Source of the DNA: Streptomyces sp. CB02400
GTDB taxonomy: Bacteria; Actinomycetota; Actinomycetes; Streptomycetales; Streptomycetaceae
Length of the DNA stretch: 64,000 nucleotides
NCBI RefSeq assembly: GCF_001905725.1
Contig: NZ_LIWB01000006.1
Coordinates: forward strand, 62,001-126,000
Reading direction: 5' to 3'
The first letter of the stretch is position 1. The number at the start of each line of letters is the position of its first letter. The notes under the pieces are model-generated. The model worked only from the letters and a program-made list of their open reading frames with translations, ran no database searches and was not told the DNA's origin. Below are positions 32,179 to 39,621 of this stretch, piece by piece. A program made the translations under genes and the position numbers.

Positions 32179-33264
32179 ATGGCCGTACGTGCCGCCGTTC
32201 TGCCCGCCGTCGGTGCTCCGCTGGAGATCACCGGGATCGACCTGCCCGAACCCGGCCCCGGCAGGGTCCGCGTCCGGCTCGCCGCCGCCGGGGTCTGCCA
32301 CTCCGACCTGTCCCTGTCCAACGGCACCATGCGCCTGCCGGTCCCGGCCGTCCTCGGCCACGAGGGCGCCGGCACGGTCGTCGCCGTCGGCGAGGGCGTC
32401 ACCCATGTCGCGTCCGGTGACGGCGTGGTCCTCAACTGGGCGCCGTCCTGCGGCACCTGTCCCGCCTGCGCGCGCGGCGAGGTCTGGCTGTGCGCGGGCG
32501 CCCTGGCCGGCGCCGCCGAGGTGCACGCCCGCCGCGCCGACGACGGCACCGACCTGTACCCGGGGCTGAACGTCGCCGCGTTCGCCGAGGAGACGGTGGT
32601 GCCCGCGTCCTGCGTGCTGCCCGCCCCGGACGGCGTCCCGCTCACCGACGCCGCCCTGCTGGGCTGCGCGGTGCTCACCGGCTACGGCGCCGTCCACCAC
32701 TCCGCGCAGGTGCGGCCGGGCGAGACGGTCGCCGTGTTCGGCGTCGGGGGAGTGGGCCTCGCCGCCCTCCAGTCGGCCCGGATCGCGGGCGCGTCCACGA
32801 TCGTCGCGGTCGACGTCTCCCCGGAGAAGGAGGAACTCGCCCGGTCCGCGGGCGCCACCGACTACCTCGTCGCCTCCGACACCACCGCCCGGCAGATCCG
32901 CGCCCTCACCGGCAAGGAGGGCGTGGACGTCGCCGTCGAGTGCGTCGGCCGCGCGACCACCATCCGCACGGCCTGGGAATCCACCCGGCGCGGCGGACGC
33001 ACCACGGTCGTCGGCATCGGCGGCAAGGACCAGCAGGTCACCTTCAACGCCCTGGAGATCTTCCACTGGGGCCGCACCCTCTCCGGCTGCGTCTACGGCA
33101 ACTCCGACCCCGCCCGCGACCTCCCGGTCCTCGCCGAACACATCCGGACCGGCCGCCTCGACCTCGGCACCCTGGTCACCGAACACATCGCCCTGGACGG
33201 CATCCCGGCCGCCTTCGACAACATGCTGGCCGGCAAGGGCGGACGGGCGCTGGTGGTGTTCTAG
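32179..33264 (+). CDS. Zinc-dependent alcohol dehydrogenase
   Basis: 361 aa medium-chain dehydrogenase. Catalytic zinc ligands are C40 and H61 (GVCHSD, GHEGAG); the structural zinc lobe uses C91, C94, C97 and C105 (CGTCPACARGEVWLC). The Rossmann motif VAVFGVGGVGLAALQ is near residue 187. The long-chain/class III-like middle region DLYPGLNVAAFAEETVV resembles mycothiol/formaldehyde-type or aryl-alcohol enzymes, so a bulky or alkyl alcohol substrate is plausible. Second gene of the ALDH/ADH operon. Its TAG stop lies within the left end of a MITE-like element. Confidence 0.92.
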   Translation: MAVRAAVLPAVGAPLEITGIDLPEPGPGRVRVRLAAAGVCHSDLSLSNGTMRLPVPAVLGHEGAGTVVAVGEGVTHVASGDGVVLNWAPSCGTCPACARGEVWLCAGALAGAAEVHARRADDGTDLYPGLNVAAFAEETVVPASCVLPAPDGVPLTDAALLGCAVLTGYGAVHHSAQVRPGETVAVFGVGGVGLAALQSARIAGASTIVAVDVSPEKEELARSAGATDYLVASDTTARQIRALTGKEGVDVAVECVGRATTIRTAWESTRRGGRTTVVGIGGKDQQVTFNALEIFHWGRTLSGCVYGNSDPARDLPVLAEHIRTGRLDLGTLVTEHIALDGIPAAFDNMLAGKGGRALVVF

Positions 33265-33525
33265 GGGGGTGTCGTTCGGATCCTGCCGGGGTCGCGGGGT
33301 CTGGCACGCACTCCCCCAGAGGGGGGGACCCCCAGCCGCGTTGTCGTCGGTTGCCAGGGCTCTGCCCTGGCGCCCTCCTCCGCCTTGCAGCTGCACGCTC
33401 CCCCGCTCTCGGCTTCGCTTGAGCGGGAGGGCCCCCATGCGCGGGAGGGACCCCATCGCCCCCGCTCGGGTCGGTCACAAGGCGCCGTCACCTGAAGCCG
33501 GCCTGATCCGAACGACACCCCCTAG
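33261..33525. mobile_element. MITE-like element with about 21-bp terminal inverted repeats
   Basis: 265 bp bounded by matching termini: the left begins CTAGGGGGGTGTCGTTCGG (33261-33282) and the right is its reverse complement (33505-33525), with a single extra G on the left. Each end carries CTAG; the TAG at the left is the stop of the ADH gene and the CTA at the right is the stop of the DMT gene. The interior has no reading frame but contains two hairpin-rich pieces that I recall elsewhere in Streptomyces (around 33311-33335 and 33398-33440). No transposase, so non-autonomous; it may also act as a bidirectional terminator between the convergent genes. Confidence 0.65.
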
Positions 33526-34469
33526 CGCGGCTCGCGGGCGGTCTCCTCCCGGGCGACCGGGACCGCGGCCGTCCGCGTCGCCGCCCTCGACCGGGACCGG
33601 GACACCGCCACACCCGCGAGGCACAGCGCGCCGCCCACCAGTGTGAGCGGGCCCGGTACCTCGCCGAGCGTCAGCCACGACATCAGCACGACCAGGGCGG
33701 GTACCGCGTACGTGGTCGCGCCCATCCGGCTCGCGGTCGTACGGGCCAGGGCGTAGGCCCAGGTGGTGAAGGCGAGGGCGGTCGGGAAGACGCCCAGGTA
33801 GACCATGTTGAGCGTGGCGGAGACCGGCGCGTCGGCGGCCTCCCGCACGAGCTGCCCGGCGAACGGCAGACAGGCCACCGCCCCCACCAGACACCCGTAC
33901 GTCGTCACCTGAAGCGGGCTCGCCGCGCCCAGCGCCGGCTTCTGCGCGACCACCCCGGCCGCGTACGCCACGGCCGCCAGCAGGCACAGCACCACCCCGA
34001 GCACCGAGGACCCGCCCTCGCCGGACATCGACAGCCCCACGGTCACCGCGCCGGCGAACGACACGGCCATCCCCGCCAGCAGCCTCGGCGGCATCGAGTC
34101 CCCGAGCAGCCGGGCGCCGAGCAGGGCGATGAGGATCGGCCCGATGTTCACCACCAGCGCGGCCGTACCGGCGTCGACCTGCTGCTCACCCCAGTTGAGG
34201 GCCACCATGTAGAACCCGAACCAGAGCAGCCCCGATATCAGGATGCCCCGCCAGGCCGCCCGGGGCGGGAGCCCTTCCCGTCGCAGCAGACAGAACACGC
34301 CCAGCGTCAGCGCCCCGGCCAGCAGCCGGCCGAGCGCGAGCGCTCCCGGTGAGTACGCGGCTCCCGCGCTGCGGATGGACACGAAGGCGGAGGCCCACAG
34401 CACGACGGTGACACCGGCGGCGCAGGCCGCGAGCATCCGGTCGGAACGTGGGGTGGAGACGTGCATCAT
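33522..34469 (-). CDS. EamA/DMT-family transporter (RhaT/RarD-like exporter)
   Basis: 315 aa with ten hydrophobic helices and an internal duplication of two EamA domains; the first has VLWASAFVSIRSAG and ALALGRLLAGALTLG, the second ends ALVVLMSWLTLGEVPGPLTLVGGALCLAGV. Such proteins usually export amino acids or metabolites. Cytoplasmic Arg/Thr-rich tail. ATG 34469. It lies 63 bp downstream of the ArsR gene on the same strand, so that regulator may control it. Its stop codon is at the edge of the MITE-like element. Confidence 0.87.
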   Translation of the reverse strand: MMHVSTPRSDRMLAACAAGVTVVLWASAFVSIRSAGAAYSPGALALGRLLAGALTLGVFCLLRREGLPPRAAWRGILISGLLWFGFYMVALNWGEQQVDAGTAALVVNIGPILIALLGARLLGDSMPPRLLAGMAVSFAGAVTVGLSMSGEGGSSVLGVVLCLLAAVAYAAGVVAQKPALGAASPLQVTTYGCLVGAVACLPFAGQLVREAADAPVSATLNMVYLGVFPTALAFTTWAYALARTTASRMGATTYAVPALVVLMSWLTLGEVPGPLTLVGGALCLAGVAVSRSRSRAATRTAAVPVAREETAREPR

Positions 34470-34532
34470 GCTCCCGAGGCTAGGAGGAGGTCAGGGTGGG
34501 ACGCTCGCGGATTTCGGACGGTGGCCTGCCGG

Positions 34533-35243
34533 TCAGCGGAGGGCTTCCGCGTCGATCCCCAGCAGCTCGGACAGCGCGCGTTCGCCCGCCTCCGTCACCT
34601 TCACCGCCCGCTCGGAGCCGATGCGCACGCACCACCCCGTCTCCAGGGCATGCCGGCACAGGGCGGCGCCCGCCACTCCGGCGAGATGGGGGCGGCGTTC
34701 CGTCCAGTCCAGGCAGGCACGGGCCAGCGGGCGCCGTCCGCGGCGGTCCAGGCCGATGCCCGCCGCACCGAACCAGCGCAGCCCCGCGTCCGTGAGCGCG
34801 AACCCGGTCTCCTGGAGCAGCAGCCCCCGCGCGGTGAAGGCGTCCGTGACGGCGATGCCGAGCCGCCCGGCGAGATGGTCGTAGCAGGTGCGTCCGCGGG
34901 CCATGGCCGATCCGGCGCCCGCCTGCCGCAGTGTGCGCGGGCGTTCGGCGGCGCCCGGAGCCACCTGCGCGGCCAGGTCCTCCACCAGTTGCGCGACCCG
35001 CGCGTCGGCCAGCCGTACGTACCGGTGCCGCCCCTGCCGTTCCTCGGCCAGCAGTCCGCCCGTGACCAGCTTGCCCAGGTGCTCGCTCAGCGTGGACGCG
35101 GCGACCCCGGCGTGCCGGGCCAGCTCGCCCGCCGTCCAGGCCCGCCCGTCCAGCAGCGCCAGCAGACACGCGGCCCGCGTCTCGTCGGCGGCCAGCGCGG
35201 CGAGCCGCGCGAGACCGGCCGCCCGGGGATCCTTGGTGGTCAT
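34533..35243 (-). CDS. ArsR-type winged-helix regulator with extra C-terminal domain
   Basis: 236 aa. The N-terminal 90 residues carry the ArsR fold: RAACLLALLDGRAWTAGELARHAGVAASTLSEHLGKLV with the recognition helix near 45-60 and the wing EERQGRHRYVRL. The other 140 residues are a second domain (TCYDHLAGRLGIAVTD..., DLDRRGRRPLARACLDWTERRPHLAG) found in a large group of actinobacterial ArsR-like proteins; no metal-binding cysteine pair (CxC) is present in the DNA-binding helix, so it is probably not a metal sensor. ATG 35243. The DMT transporter downstream is the most likely target. Confidence 0.83.
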   Translation of the reverse strand: MTTKDPRAAGLARLAALAADETRAACLLALLDGRAWTAGELARHAGVAASTLSEHLGKLVTGGLLAEERQGRHRYVRLADARVAQLVEDLAAQVAPGAAERPRTLRQAGAGSAMARGRTCYDHLAGRLGIAVTDAFTARGLLLQETGFALTDAGLRWFGAAGIGLDRRGRRPLARACLDWTERRPHLAGVAGAALCRHALETGWCVRIGSERAVKVTEAGERALSELLGIDAEALR

Positions 35244-35367
35244 GCCCTCAGCATGCGGCACGGACGCTTCGGCCCTCACCGAAGCGTCCGGGCCCCGAAG
35301 GGGCGCGGGACCGTGCCGACGTGCGGCCACCGCCGCGTGGGCGCTACCGGTCACGACGGCGCCCTGA

Positions 35368-35400
35368 AGGGGCGCGGGGAACTGCGCGACCAGCCACGAC
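35368..35400 (-). repeat. Dispersed 33-bp intergenic repeat, copy B
   Basis: Perfect reverse complement of 4318-4350. It lies between the ArsR and TetR genes. The preceding 90 bases (35285-35350) contain a second, diverged GAAGGGGCGCGGG piece, suggesting a longer composite repeat. Confidence 0.85.
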
Positions 35401-35437
35401 GGCGCCGCGGACGATCACCGAACCCCCGGCGGAGCGC

Positions 35438-36079
35438 TCAGGCGCCAGCCCGCACCCGCTCGTACTGCAGCGCCAGCCCGTCCAGCAGCGCCGTCAGCCC
35501 CGCCTCGAAGGCCCGCTCGTCGATCTTCTCCTGCTGCTCGGCGAGGAGATGGGCCTGCCCGAGGTGCGGGTAGTCGGCGGGGTCGTAGGCGCTGGCGTCG
35601 TCCACGAAGCCGCCCGCGAACGAGCCGAGCGCGGAGCCCATGATGAAGTACCGCATCAGCGCGCCGATGGAGGTGGCCTGCGCGGGCGGCCAGCCGGCCT
35701 CGACCATCGCACCGTAGACCGCGTCGGCCAGCCGCAGCGCCGCCGGACGGCGGCCGGGACCGCGGGCCAGGACCGGGACGATGTTCGGGTGGTCGCGCAG
35801 CGCGGCCCGGTAGGAGACCGCCCAGTCGTGCAGCGCGGTCCGCCACTCCCGGCCGTCCTCGAACATCGACAGGTCGACCAGCGCGCTCACCGAGTCGGCG
35901 ACCGCCTCCAGGATCTCGTCCTTGGTGCGGAAGTGGTTGTAGAGCGAGGGCCCGCTCACCCCCAGTTCCGCGGCGAGCCGGCGCGTGGAGACGGCCGCGA
36001 GGCCCTCCGCGTCCACCAGCGCACGGGCCGTACCGACGATCCGGTCGGTGCTCAGCAGGGGCTTGCGCGGTCGGGCCAT
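35438..36079 (-). CDS. TetR-family regulator divergent from acyl-CoA dehydrogenase
   Basis: 213 aa. The helix-turn-helix is ARALVDAEGLAAVSTRRLAAELGVSGPSLYNHFRTKDEIL (about 12-51). The C-terminal domain fits the TetR_C_33-like group common near fatty-acid genes (YRAALRDHPNIVPVLARGPGRRPAALRLAD). Start at ATG 36079 (MARPRKP), the common opening; ATG 36088 is possible. It shares an 88-bp control region with the divergent acyl-CoA dehydrogenase, holding an inverted repeat also found upstream of the ALDH/ADH operon. It is therefore probably a local repressor of acyl/alcohol catabolism, with acyl-CoA as a plausible ligand. Confidence 0.87.
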   Translation of the reverse strand: MARPRKPLLSTDRIVGTARALVDAEGLAAVSTRRLAAELGVSGPSLYNHFRTKDEILEAVADSVSALVDLSMFEDGREWRTALHDWAVSYRAALRDHPNIVPVLARGPGRRPAALRLADAVYGAMVEAGWPPAQATSIGALMRYFIMGSALGSFAGGFVDDASAYDPADYPHLGQAHLLAEQQEKIDERAFEAGLTALLDGLALQYERVRAGA

Positions 36080-36106
36080 GGCGCACATAGTAGGGCTGCG
36101 CCTGGA

Positions 36107-36124
36107 AACTAGCAGTGCTAATTT
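36107..36124. promoter_or_regulatory. TetR-type operator between tetR and acyl-CoA dehydrogenase
   Basis: AACTAGCAGTGCTAATTT: near-palindrome in the divergent region, in an unusually AT-rich patch (continuing AAATGTG) likely to be the promoter. Paired with the site at 30700-30717. Confidence 0.65.
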
Positions 36125-36167
36125 AAATGTGTACGTTTCACATGGATCTCACATGGGGTGACTCGGT

Positions 36168-37319
36168 ATGAACCTGGAGCTCAGCGAGGAGCAGGAGGCC
36201 GTCCGCCGGCTCGCCCGGGACTTCGTGGAGCGCGAGGTCGTGCCCCACGCCACCGCCTGGGACCGCGCCGAGGAGGTCGACCGCGGCATCGTGAAGAAGC
36301 TCGGCGGGGTCGGCTTCCTCGGGCTGACGATCGACGAGGAGTACGGCGGCAGCGGCGGCGACCATCTCGCGTACTGCCTGGTCACCGAGGAGCTGGGCCG
36401 CGGCGACTCCTCCGTGCGCGGCATCGTCTCCGTCTCCCTCGGCCTGGTCGCCAAGACGATCGCCGCCTGGGGGAGCGAGGAGCAGAAGCGCGCCTGGCTG
36501 CCGGGACTCACCTCCGGGGAGTACGTCGGCTGCTTCGGCCTCACCGAGCCGGGTACGGGATCGGACGCCGGGAACCTGTCCACCCGGGCGGTCCGCGACG
36601 GCGACGACTACGTCATCGACGGCACCAAGATGTTCATCACCAACGGCACCTGGGCCGACGTCGTCCTGCTCTTCGCCCGCTCCACCGACGCCCCCGGCCA
36701 CAAGGGCGTCTCCGCCTTCCTCGTCCCCGCCGACACTCCCGGCCTGACCCGCCGCGCCGTCCACGGCAAGCTCGGCCTGCGCGGCCAGGCCACCGCCGAG
36801 CTGGTCCTTCAGGACGTGCGCGTGCCCGCCTCCGCGATGCTGGCCCCCGAGGGCAAGGGCTTCTCGGTCGCCATGTCCGCCCTCGCCAAGGGCCGCATGT
36901 CGGTCGCGGCCGGCTGCGTCGGCATAGCGCAGGCCGCCCTGGACGCGGCCGTGCGGTACGCGGGGGAGCGGGAGCAGTTCGGGAAGGCCATCGCCCGTCA
37001 CCAGCTCGTCCAGGAGCTGATCAGCGACATCGCCGTGGACGTCGACGCGGCCCGGCTGCTCACCTGGCGGGTCGCCGACCTGATCGACCGGGGGAAGCCC
37101 TTCGCCGTCGAGTCCTCCAAGGCCAAGCTCTTCGCCTCGGAGGCCGCCGTCCGCGCCGCCAACAACGCCCTGCAGGTCTTCGGCGGCTACGGTTACATCG
37201 ACGAGTACCCGGCCGGCAAACTCCTGCGCGACGCCCGCGTGATGACCCTCTACGAGGGCACCAGCCAGATCCAGAAACTGGTCATCGGCCGCGCCCTGAC
37301 CGGGGTTTCGGCCTTCTGA
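36168..37319 (+). CDS. Acyl-CoA dehydrogenase
   Basis: 383 aa flavoprotein of β-oxidation or branched-chain acyl-CoA catabolism. The N-terminal helical domain has FVEREVVPHATAWDR; the FAD/substrate β-domain has GCFGLTEPGTGSDAGN and VIDGTKMFITNGTWAD; the C-terminal domain ends QVFGGYGYIDEYPAGKLLRDARVMTLYEGTS with the catalytic glutamate in YEGTSQIQ, the position used by short/medium-chain enzymes. It resembles short/branched-chain acyl-CoA dehydrogenases. ATG 36168 follows a weak ribosome site (GGGTG). Divergent from tetR and probably repressed by it. A strong terminator follows at 37340. Confidence 0.92.
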   Translation: MNLELSEEQEAVRRLARDFVEREVVPHATAWDRAEEVDRGIVKKLGGVGFLGLTIDEEYGGSGGDHLAYCLVTEELGRGDSSVRGIVSVSLGLVAKTIAAWGSEEQKRAWLPGLTSGEYVGCFGLTEPGTGSDAGNLSTRAVRDGDDYVIDGTKMFITNGTWADVVLLFARSTDAPGHKGVSAFLVPADTPGLTRRAVHGKLGLRGQATAELVLQDVRVPASAMLAPEGKGFSVAMSALAKGRMSVAAGCVGIAQAALDAAVRYAGEREQFGKAIARHQLVQELISDIAVDVDAARLLTWRVADLIDRGKPFAVESSKAKLFASEAAVRAANNALQVFGGYGYIDEYPAGKLLRDARVMTLYEGTSQIQKLVIGRALTGVSAF

Positions 37320-37339
37320 GTACGTGCCTGAGTAGCTGA

Positions 37340-37365
37340 GCGGATGTGGCCGCGGCCACATCCGC
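37340..37365 (+). terminator. Terminator after acyl-CoA dehydrogenase (perfect 26-bp palindrome)
   Basis: The arm GCGGATGTGGCCG is followed immediately by its exact reverse complement, then CGATCCTTTTCCCC. The T-rich tail makes a rho-independent terminator likely. Being also 15 bases before the next ATG, it could instead be an operator. Confidence 0.7.
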
Positions 37366-37379
37366 CGATCCTTTTCCCC

Positions 37380-37667
37380 ATGAGCGACACACCGGTCAAG
37401 CAGCAGAGCACGGCCGCCTTCTACGGTCAGGCCGTCGCGTCCTTCGGAGTGGCCATGGGCGCCACCGCGGTCGGTATCTTCAACCTCGAGACCGACGCCT
37501 GGGTCCGCGCCTTCCTGGGCATCGCGGTCCTGTACCTCGTCACCTCCGCCTTCACCCTGGCCAAGGTCATCCGCGACCGCCAGGAGGCCGGGCAGATCGT
37601 CAACCGGGTCGACCAGGCCCGCCTGGAGAAGATGCTCTCCGAGTACGACCCGCTGCAGAAGCTGTGA
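37380..37667 (+). CDS. YiaA/YiaB-type inner membrane protein
   Basis: 95 aa. Two hydrophobic helices, AVASFGVAMGATAVGIFNL and AFLGIAVLYLVTSAFTLAKVI, separated by a short loop with W; this two-helix hairpin is the YiaA domain. A charged C-terminal helix (RDRQEAGQIVNRVDQARLEK) faces the cytoplasm. Function unknown in all organisms as far as I know. ATG 37380 starts right after the terminator-like palindrome, with no clear Shine-Dalgarno sequence, so translation or transcription may be unusual here. Confidence 0.82.
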   Translation: MSDTPVKQQSTAAFYGQAVASFGVAMGATAVGIFNLETDAWVRAFLGIAVLYLVTSAFTLAKVIRDRQEAGQIVNRVDQARLEKMLSEYDPLQKL

Positions 37668-37678
37668 CGACGGGCGCG

Positions 37679-37694
37679 CTAAGCGAGCGCTCAC
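37679..37694. promoter_or_regulatory. Operator-like site upstream of tetR (37739)
   Basis: CTAAGCGAGCGCTCAC: arms TAAGCG/CGCTCA with one mismatch. Same CTAAGC-N4-GCT pattern as the perfect site 38885-38900. Suggests autoregulation. Confidence 0.5.
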
Positions 37695-37738
37695 CCTTGC
37701 CGGTATGGTGTTACCCCTGCCAGCGAATGAGGTGAGCG

Positions 37739-38383
37739 ATGAGTACGGCGGAGGAGTCGGCCGGCGCCGAGGCGCAACCGTGGGGTGAGGTCACGCCCGA
37801 CGCGGCCCGACGATTGCTGCTCGCCGCCGTGGAGGCGTTCGCGGAGCGCGGCTACCACGCCACGACGACCCGCGACATCGCGGGCCGTGCCGGGATGAGC
37901 CCGGCCGCGCTCTACATCCACTACAAGACCAAGGAAGAGCTGCTCCACCGCATCAGCAGGATCGGCCACCAGAAGGCCGTCGAGATCCTGCGCACGGCGG
38001 CCCGCGCCGAGGGCAGCCCCGGCGAGCGGCTCGCCGAAGCGGTCAGCTCCTTCGTCCGCTGGCACGCGGGCGGCCGGACCACCGCCAGGGTCGTGCAGTA
38101 CGAACTCGACTCGCTCGGCCCCGACGCCCGCGCCGAGATCCTCGGACTGCGCCGGCAGGTCGACGCCGAGGTGCGCGGGATCATCGAGGAGGGCGTGCGC
38201 TCCGGCGAGTTCGACGTCATCGACGTACAAGGGACCACGCTCGCCGTGCTCTCCCTGTGCATCGACGTGGCCCGCTGGTTCAACGTCGACGGCCCCCGCA
38301 CCCCCGAGGAGGTCGGCGCGCTCTACGCCGACCTCGTGCTCAGGATGGTCGGGGCCCGGGGAGCCGGCCCCGCTCAGAGGTAG
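37739..38383 (+). CDS. TetR-family regulator (acyl-CoA-gene type)
   Basis: 214 aa. The DNA-binding domain lies at about 22-70: ARRLLLAAVEAFAERGYHATTTRDIAGRAGMSPAALYIHYKTKEELLHRI, with the recognition helix at SPAALYIHY. The C-terminal domain ending GALYADLVLRMVG resembles KstR2/FadR-like regulators of lipid catabolism. ATG 37739, preceded by GAGG. Convergent with maoC, whose 3' end overlaps this gene by 10 bases. Matching inverted repeats lie before this gene and before maoC, so it probably represses both. Confidence 0.87.
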   Translation: MSTAEESAGAEAQPWGEVTPDAARRLLLAAVEAFAERGYHATTTRDIAGRAGMSPAALYIHYKTKEELLHRISRIGHQKAVEILRTAARAEGSPGERLAEAVSSFVRWHAGGRTTARVVQYELDSLGPDARAEILGLRRQVDAEVRGIIEEGVRSGEFDVIDVQGTTLAVLSLCIDVARWFNVDGPRTPEEVGALYADLVLRMVGARGAGPAQR

Positions 38384-38835
38384 TAGCGGGCCACCGACTC
38401 GGCCACGCACACCGGCTTGTCACCGCCCTCGCGCTCCACGGTGAACGCCGTGGCCACCTGGACGCCGCCCGGCACCTCGTCGACGGCGGTGATCGTCGCG
38501 GTGGCGCGCACCCGCGAGCCGACCGGGACCGGGGCGGGGAAGCGCACCTTGTTGGTGCCGTAGTTGACGCCCATCTTCACGCCCTCGACGGAGATCAGCT
38601 GCGGGCCGAACAGCGGCAGCAGCGACAGCGTCAGATAGCCGTGCGCGATGGTCGTCCCGAACGGTCCCGCCGCGGCCTTCTCCGGGTCGACGTGGATCCA
38701 CTGGTGGTCCCCGGTGGCCTCGGCGAACAGGTCGATCCGCTTCTGGTCGACCTCCAGCCAGTCGGTGTACCCCAGCTGCTCGCCCACCGCCGCCTTCAGG
38801 TCGTCGACGGACGTGAAGATCCTCGGCTCTGCCAT
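38374..38835 (-). CDS. MaoC-family (R)-enoyl-CoA hydratase
   Basis: 153 aa single hot-dog domain, as in PhaJ-type (R)-specific enoyl-CoA hydratases. The hydratase-2 motif is visible as RIDLFAEATGDHQWIHVDPEKAA, with the catalytic Asp and His (D-x4-H), followed by GTTIAHGYLTLSLLP. It hydrates trans-2-enoyl-CoA, linking β-oxidation to other acyl pathways. Start ATG 38835 (MAEPRIF), preceded by GAGAGGCCGGG; a longer frame upstream lacks family character. A perfect inverted repeat 50 bp upstream (38885) is a likely operator for the adjacent TetR. Confidence 0.92.
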   Translation of the reverse strand: MAEPRIFTSVDDLKAAVGEQLGYTDWLEVDQKRIDLFAEATGDHQWIHVDPEKAAAGPFGTTIAHGYLTLSLLPLFGPQLISVEGVKMGVNYGTNKVRFPAPVPVGSRVRATATITAVDEVPGGVQVATAFTVEREGGDKPVCVAESVARYYL

Positions 38836-38884
38836 GTCCCGGCCTCTCGCGTCACGTAGTCGCAGCGCATCGGTGTGCGCATGC

Positions 38885-38900
38885 CTAAGCAACTGCTTAG
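38885..38900. promoter_or_regulatory. Operator between maoC and soxR
   Basis: CTAAGCAACTGCTTAG: perfect 7-2-7 inverted repeat, TetR-operator size, in the maoC promoter region. Confidence 0.7.
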
Positions 38901-38966
38901 CATGGTGTGCCGGGCGTTCCCTGTCAACGACAGCCGGCCGCCGGACGGGTGGGTAGGGTTCGGGGA

Positions 38967-39431
38967 GTGCCCCAGATACCCGAGAAGGTCCACGAACTCA
39001 CGGTCGGCCAGCTTTCCGCCCGCAGCGGCGCCGCCGTCTCGGCCCTGCACTTCTACGAGACCAAGGGCCTGATCAGCAGCCGCCGCACCTCGGGCAACCA
39101 GCGCCGCTACAGCCGTGACACCCTGCGCCGGGTCGCCTTCATCCGCGCCGCCCAGCGCGTCGGCATCCCGCTCGCCACGATCCGCGAGGCGCTCGCCGAG
39201 CTGCCCGAGGAGCGCACGCCCACCCGGGACGACTGGGCGCACCTCTCCGAGGCGTGGCGCTCGGAGCTGGACGAACGCATCAAGCAGCTCAACCGCCTGC
39301 GCGACCACCTCACGGACTGCATCGGCTGCGGCTGCCTCTCCCTGGACAGCTGCGTCCTGTCCAACCCGGACGACGTCTTCGGCGACCACCTGACGGGCTC
39401 CCGCCTGCTCCCGGAGAAGGGCAGGCGATAA
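38967..39431 (+). CDS. soxR: Redox-sensing MerR-type regulator SoxR
   Basis: 154 aa. The winged-helix MerR domain opens [27 protein letters not shown] with the invariant SGNQRRY wing. A coiled dimerisation helix (about 80-115) is followed by the [2Fe-2S] ligands C118, C121, C123 and C129 ([12 protein letters not shown]), which define SoxR. In Streptomyces SoxR senses redox-active compounds such as actinorhodin and other quinones rather than superoxide directly, and activates a small regulon. No SoxS gene is expected or found. GTG 38967 follows CGGGGA. Divergent from maoC, with 131 bp between starts. Confidence 0.95.
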   Translation: MPQIPEKVHELTVGQLSARSGAAVSALHFYETKGLISSRRTSGNQRRYSRDTLRRVAFIRAAQRVGIPLATIREALAELPEERTPTRDDWAHLSEAWRSELDERIKQLNRLRDHLTDCIGCGCLSLDSCVLSNPDDVFGDHLTGSRLLPEKGRR

Positions 39432-39433
39432 GC

Positions 39434-39535
39434 CCCCGTGACTGCGGGCGATCGTGCCTCCCCCAGTGCCTTAAGGGCCTGGGAGGTACCCCCAGGGCGG
39501 CACGGGTGGGCGCAGCGGCACCCTGCGAGCGCCGG
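39434..39535. repeat. Composite dispersed repeat with nested hairpin (copy 2 of the 40-bp repeat)
   Basis: Positions 39496-39535 match the reverse complement of 28742-28781. The flanking ACTGCGGGCGATCGTGCC (39441-39458) corresponds to the sequence that lies next to the other copy, but here they are split by a hairpin-forming piece at 39457-39494 (arms CCTCCCCCAG and CTGGGAGG). This looks like one repeat inserted in another. Confidence 0.6.
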
Positions 39536-39621
39536 TAAGCGAACCGTGCAGCCCACGTCCCCCGAAGTCAGGGGGTGCGGCATCCCCTGCGCACCCCCTC
39601 GCCCCGTTCGCTCCCTGCCTC

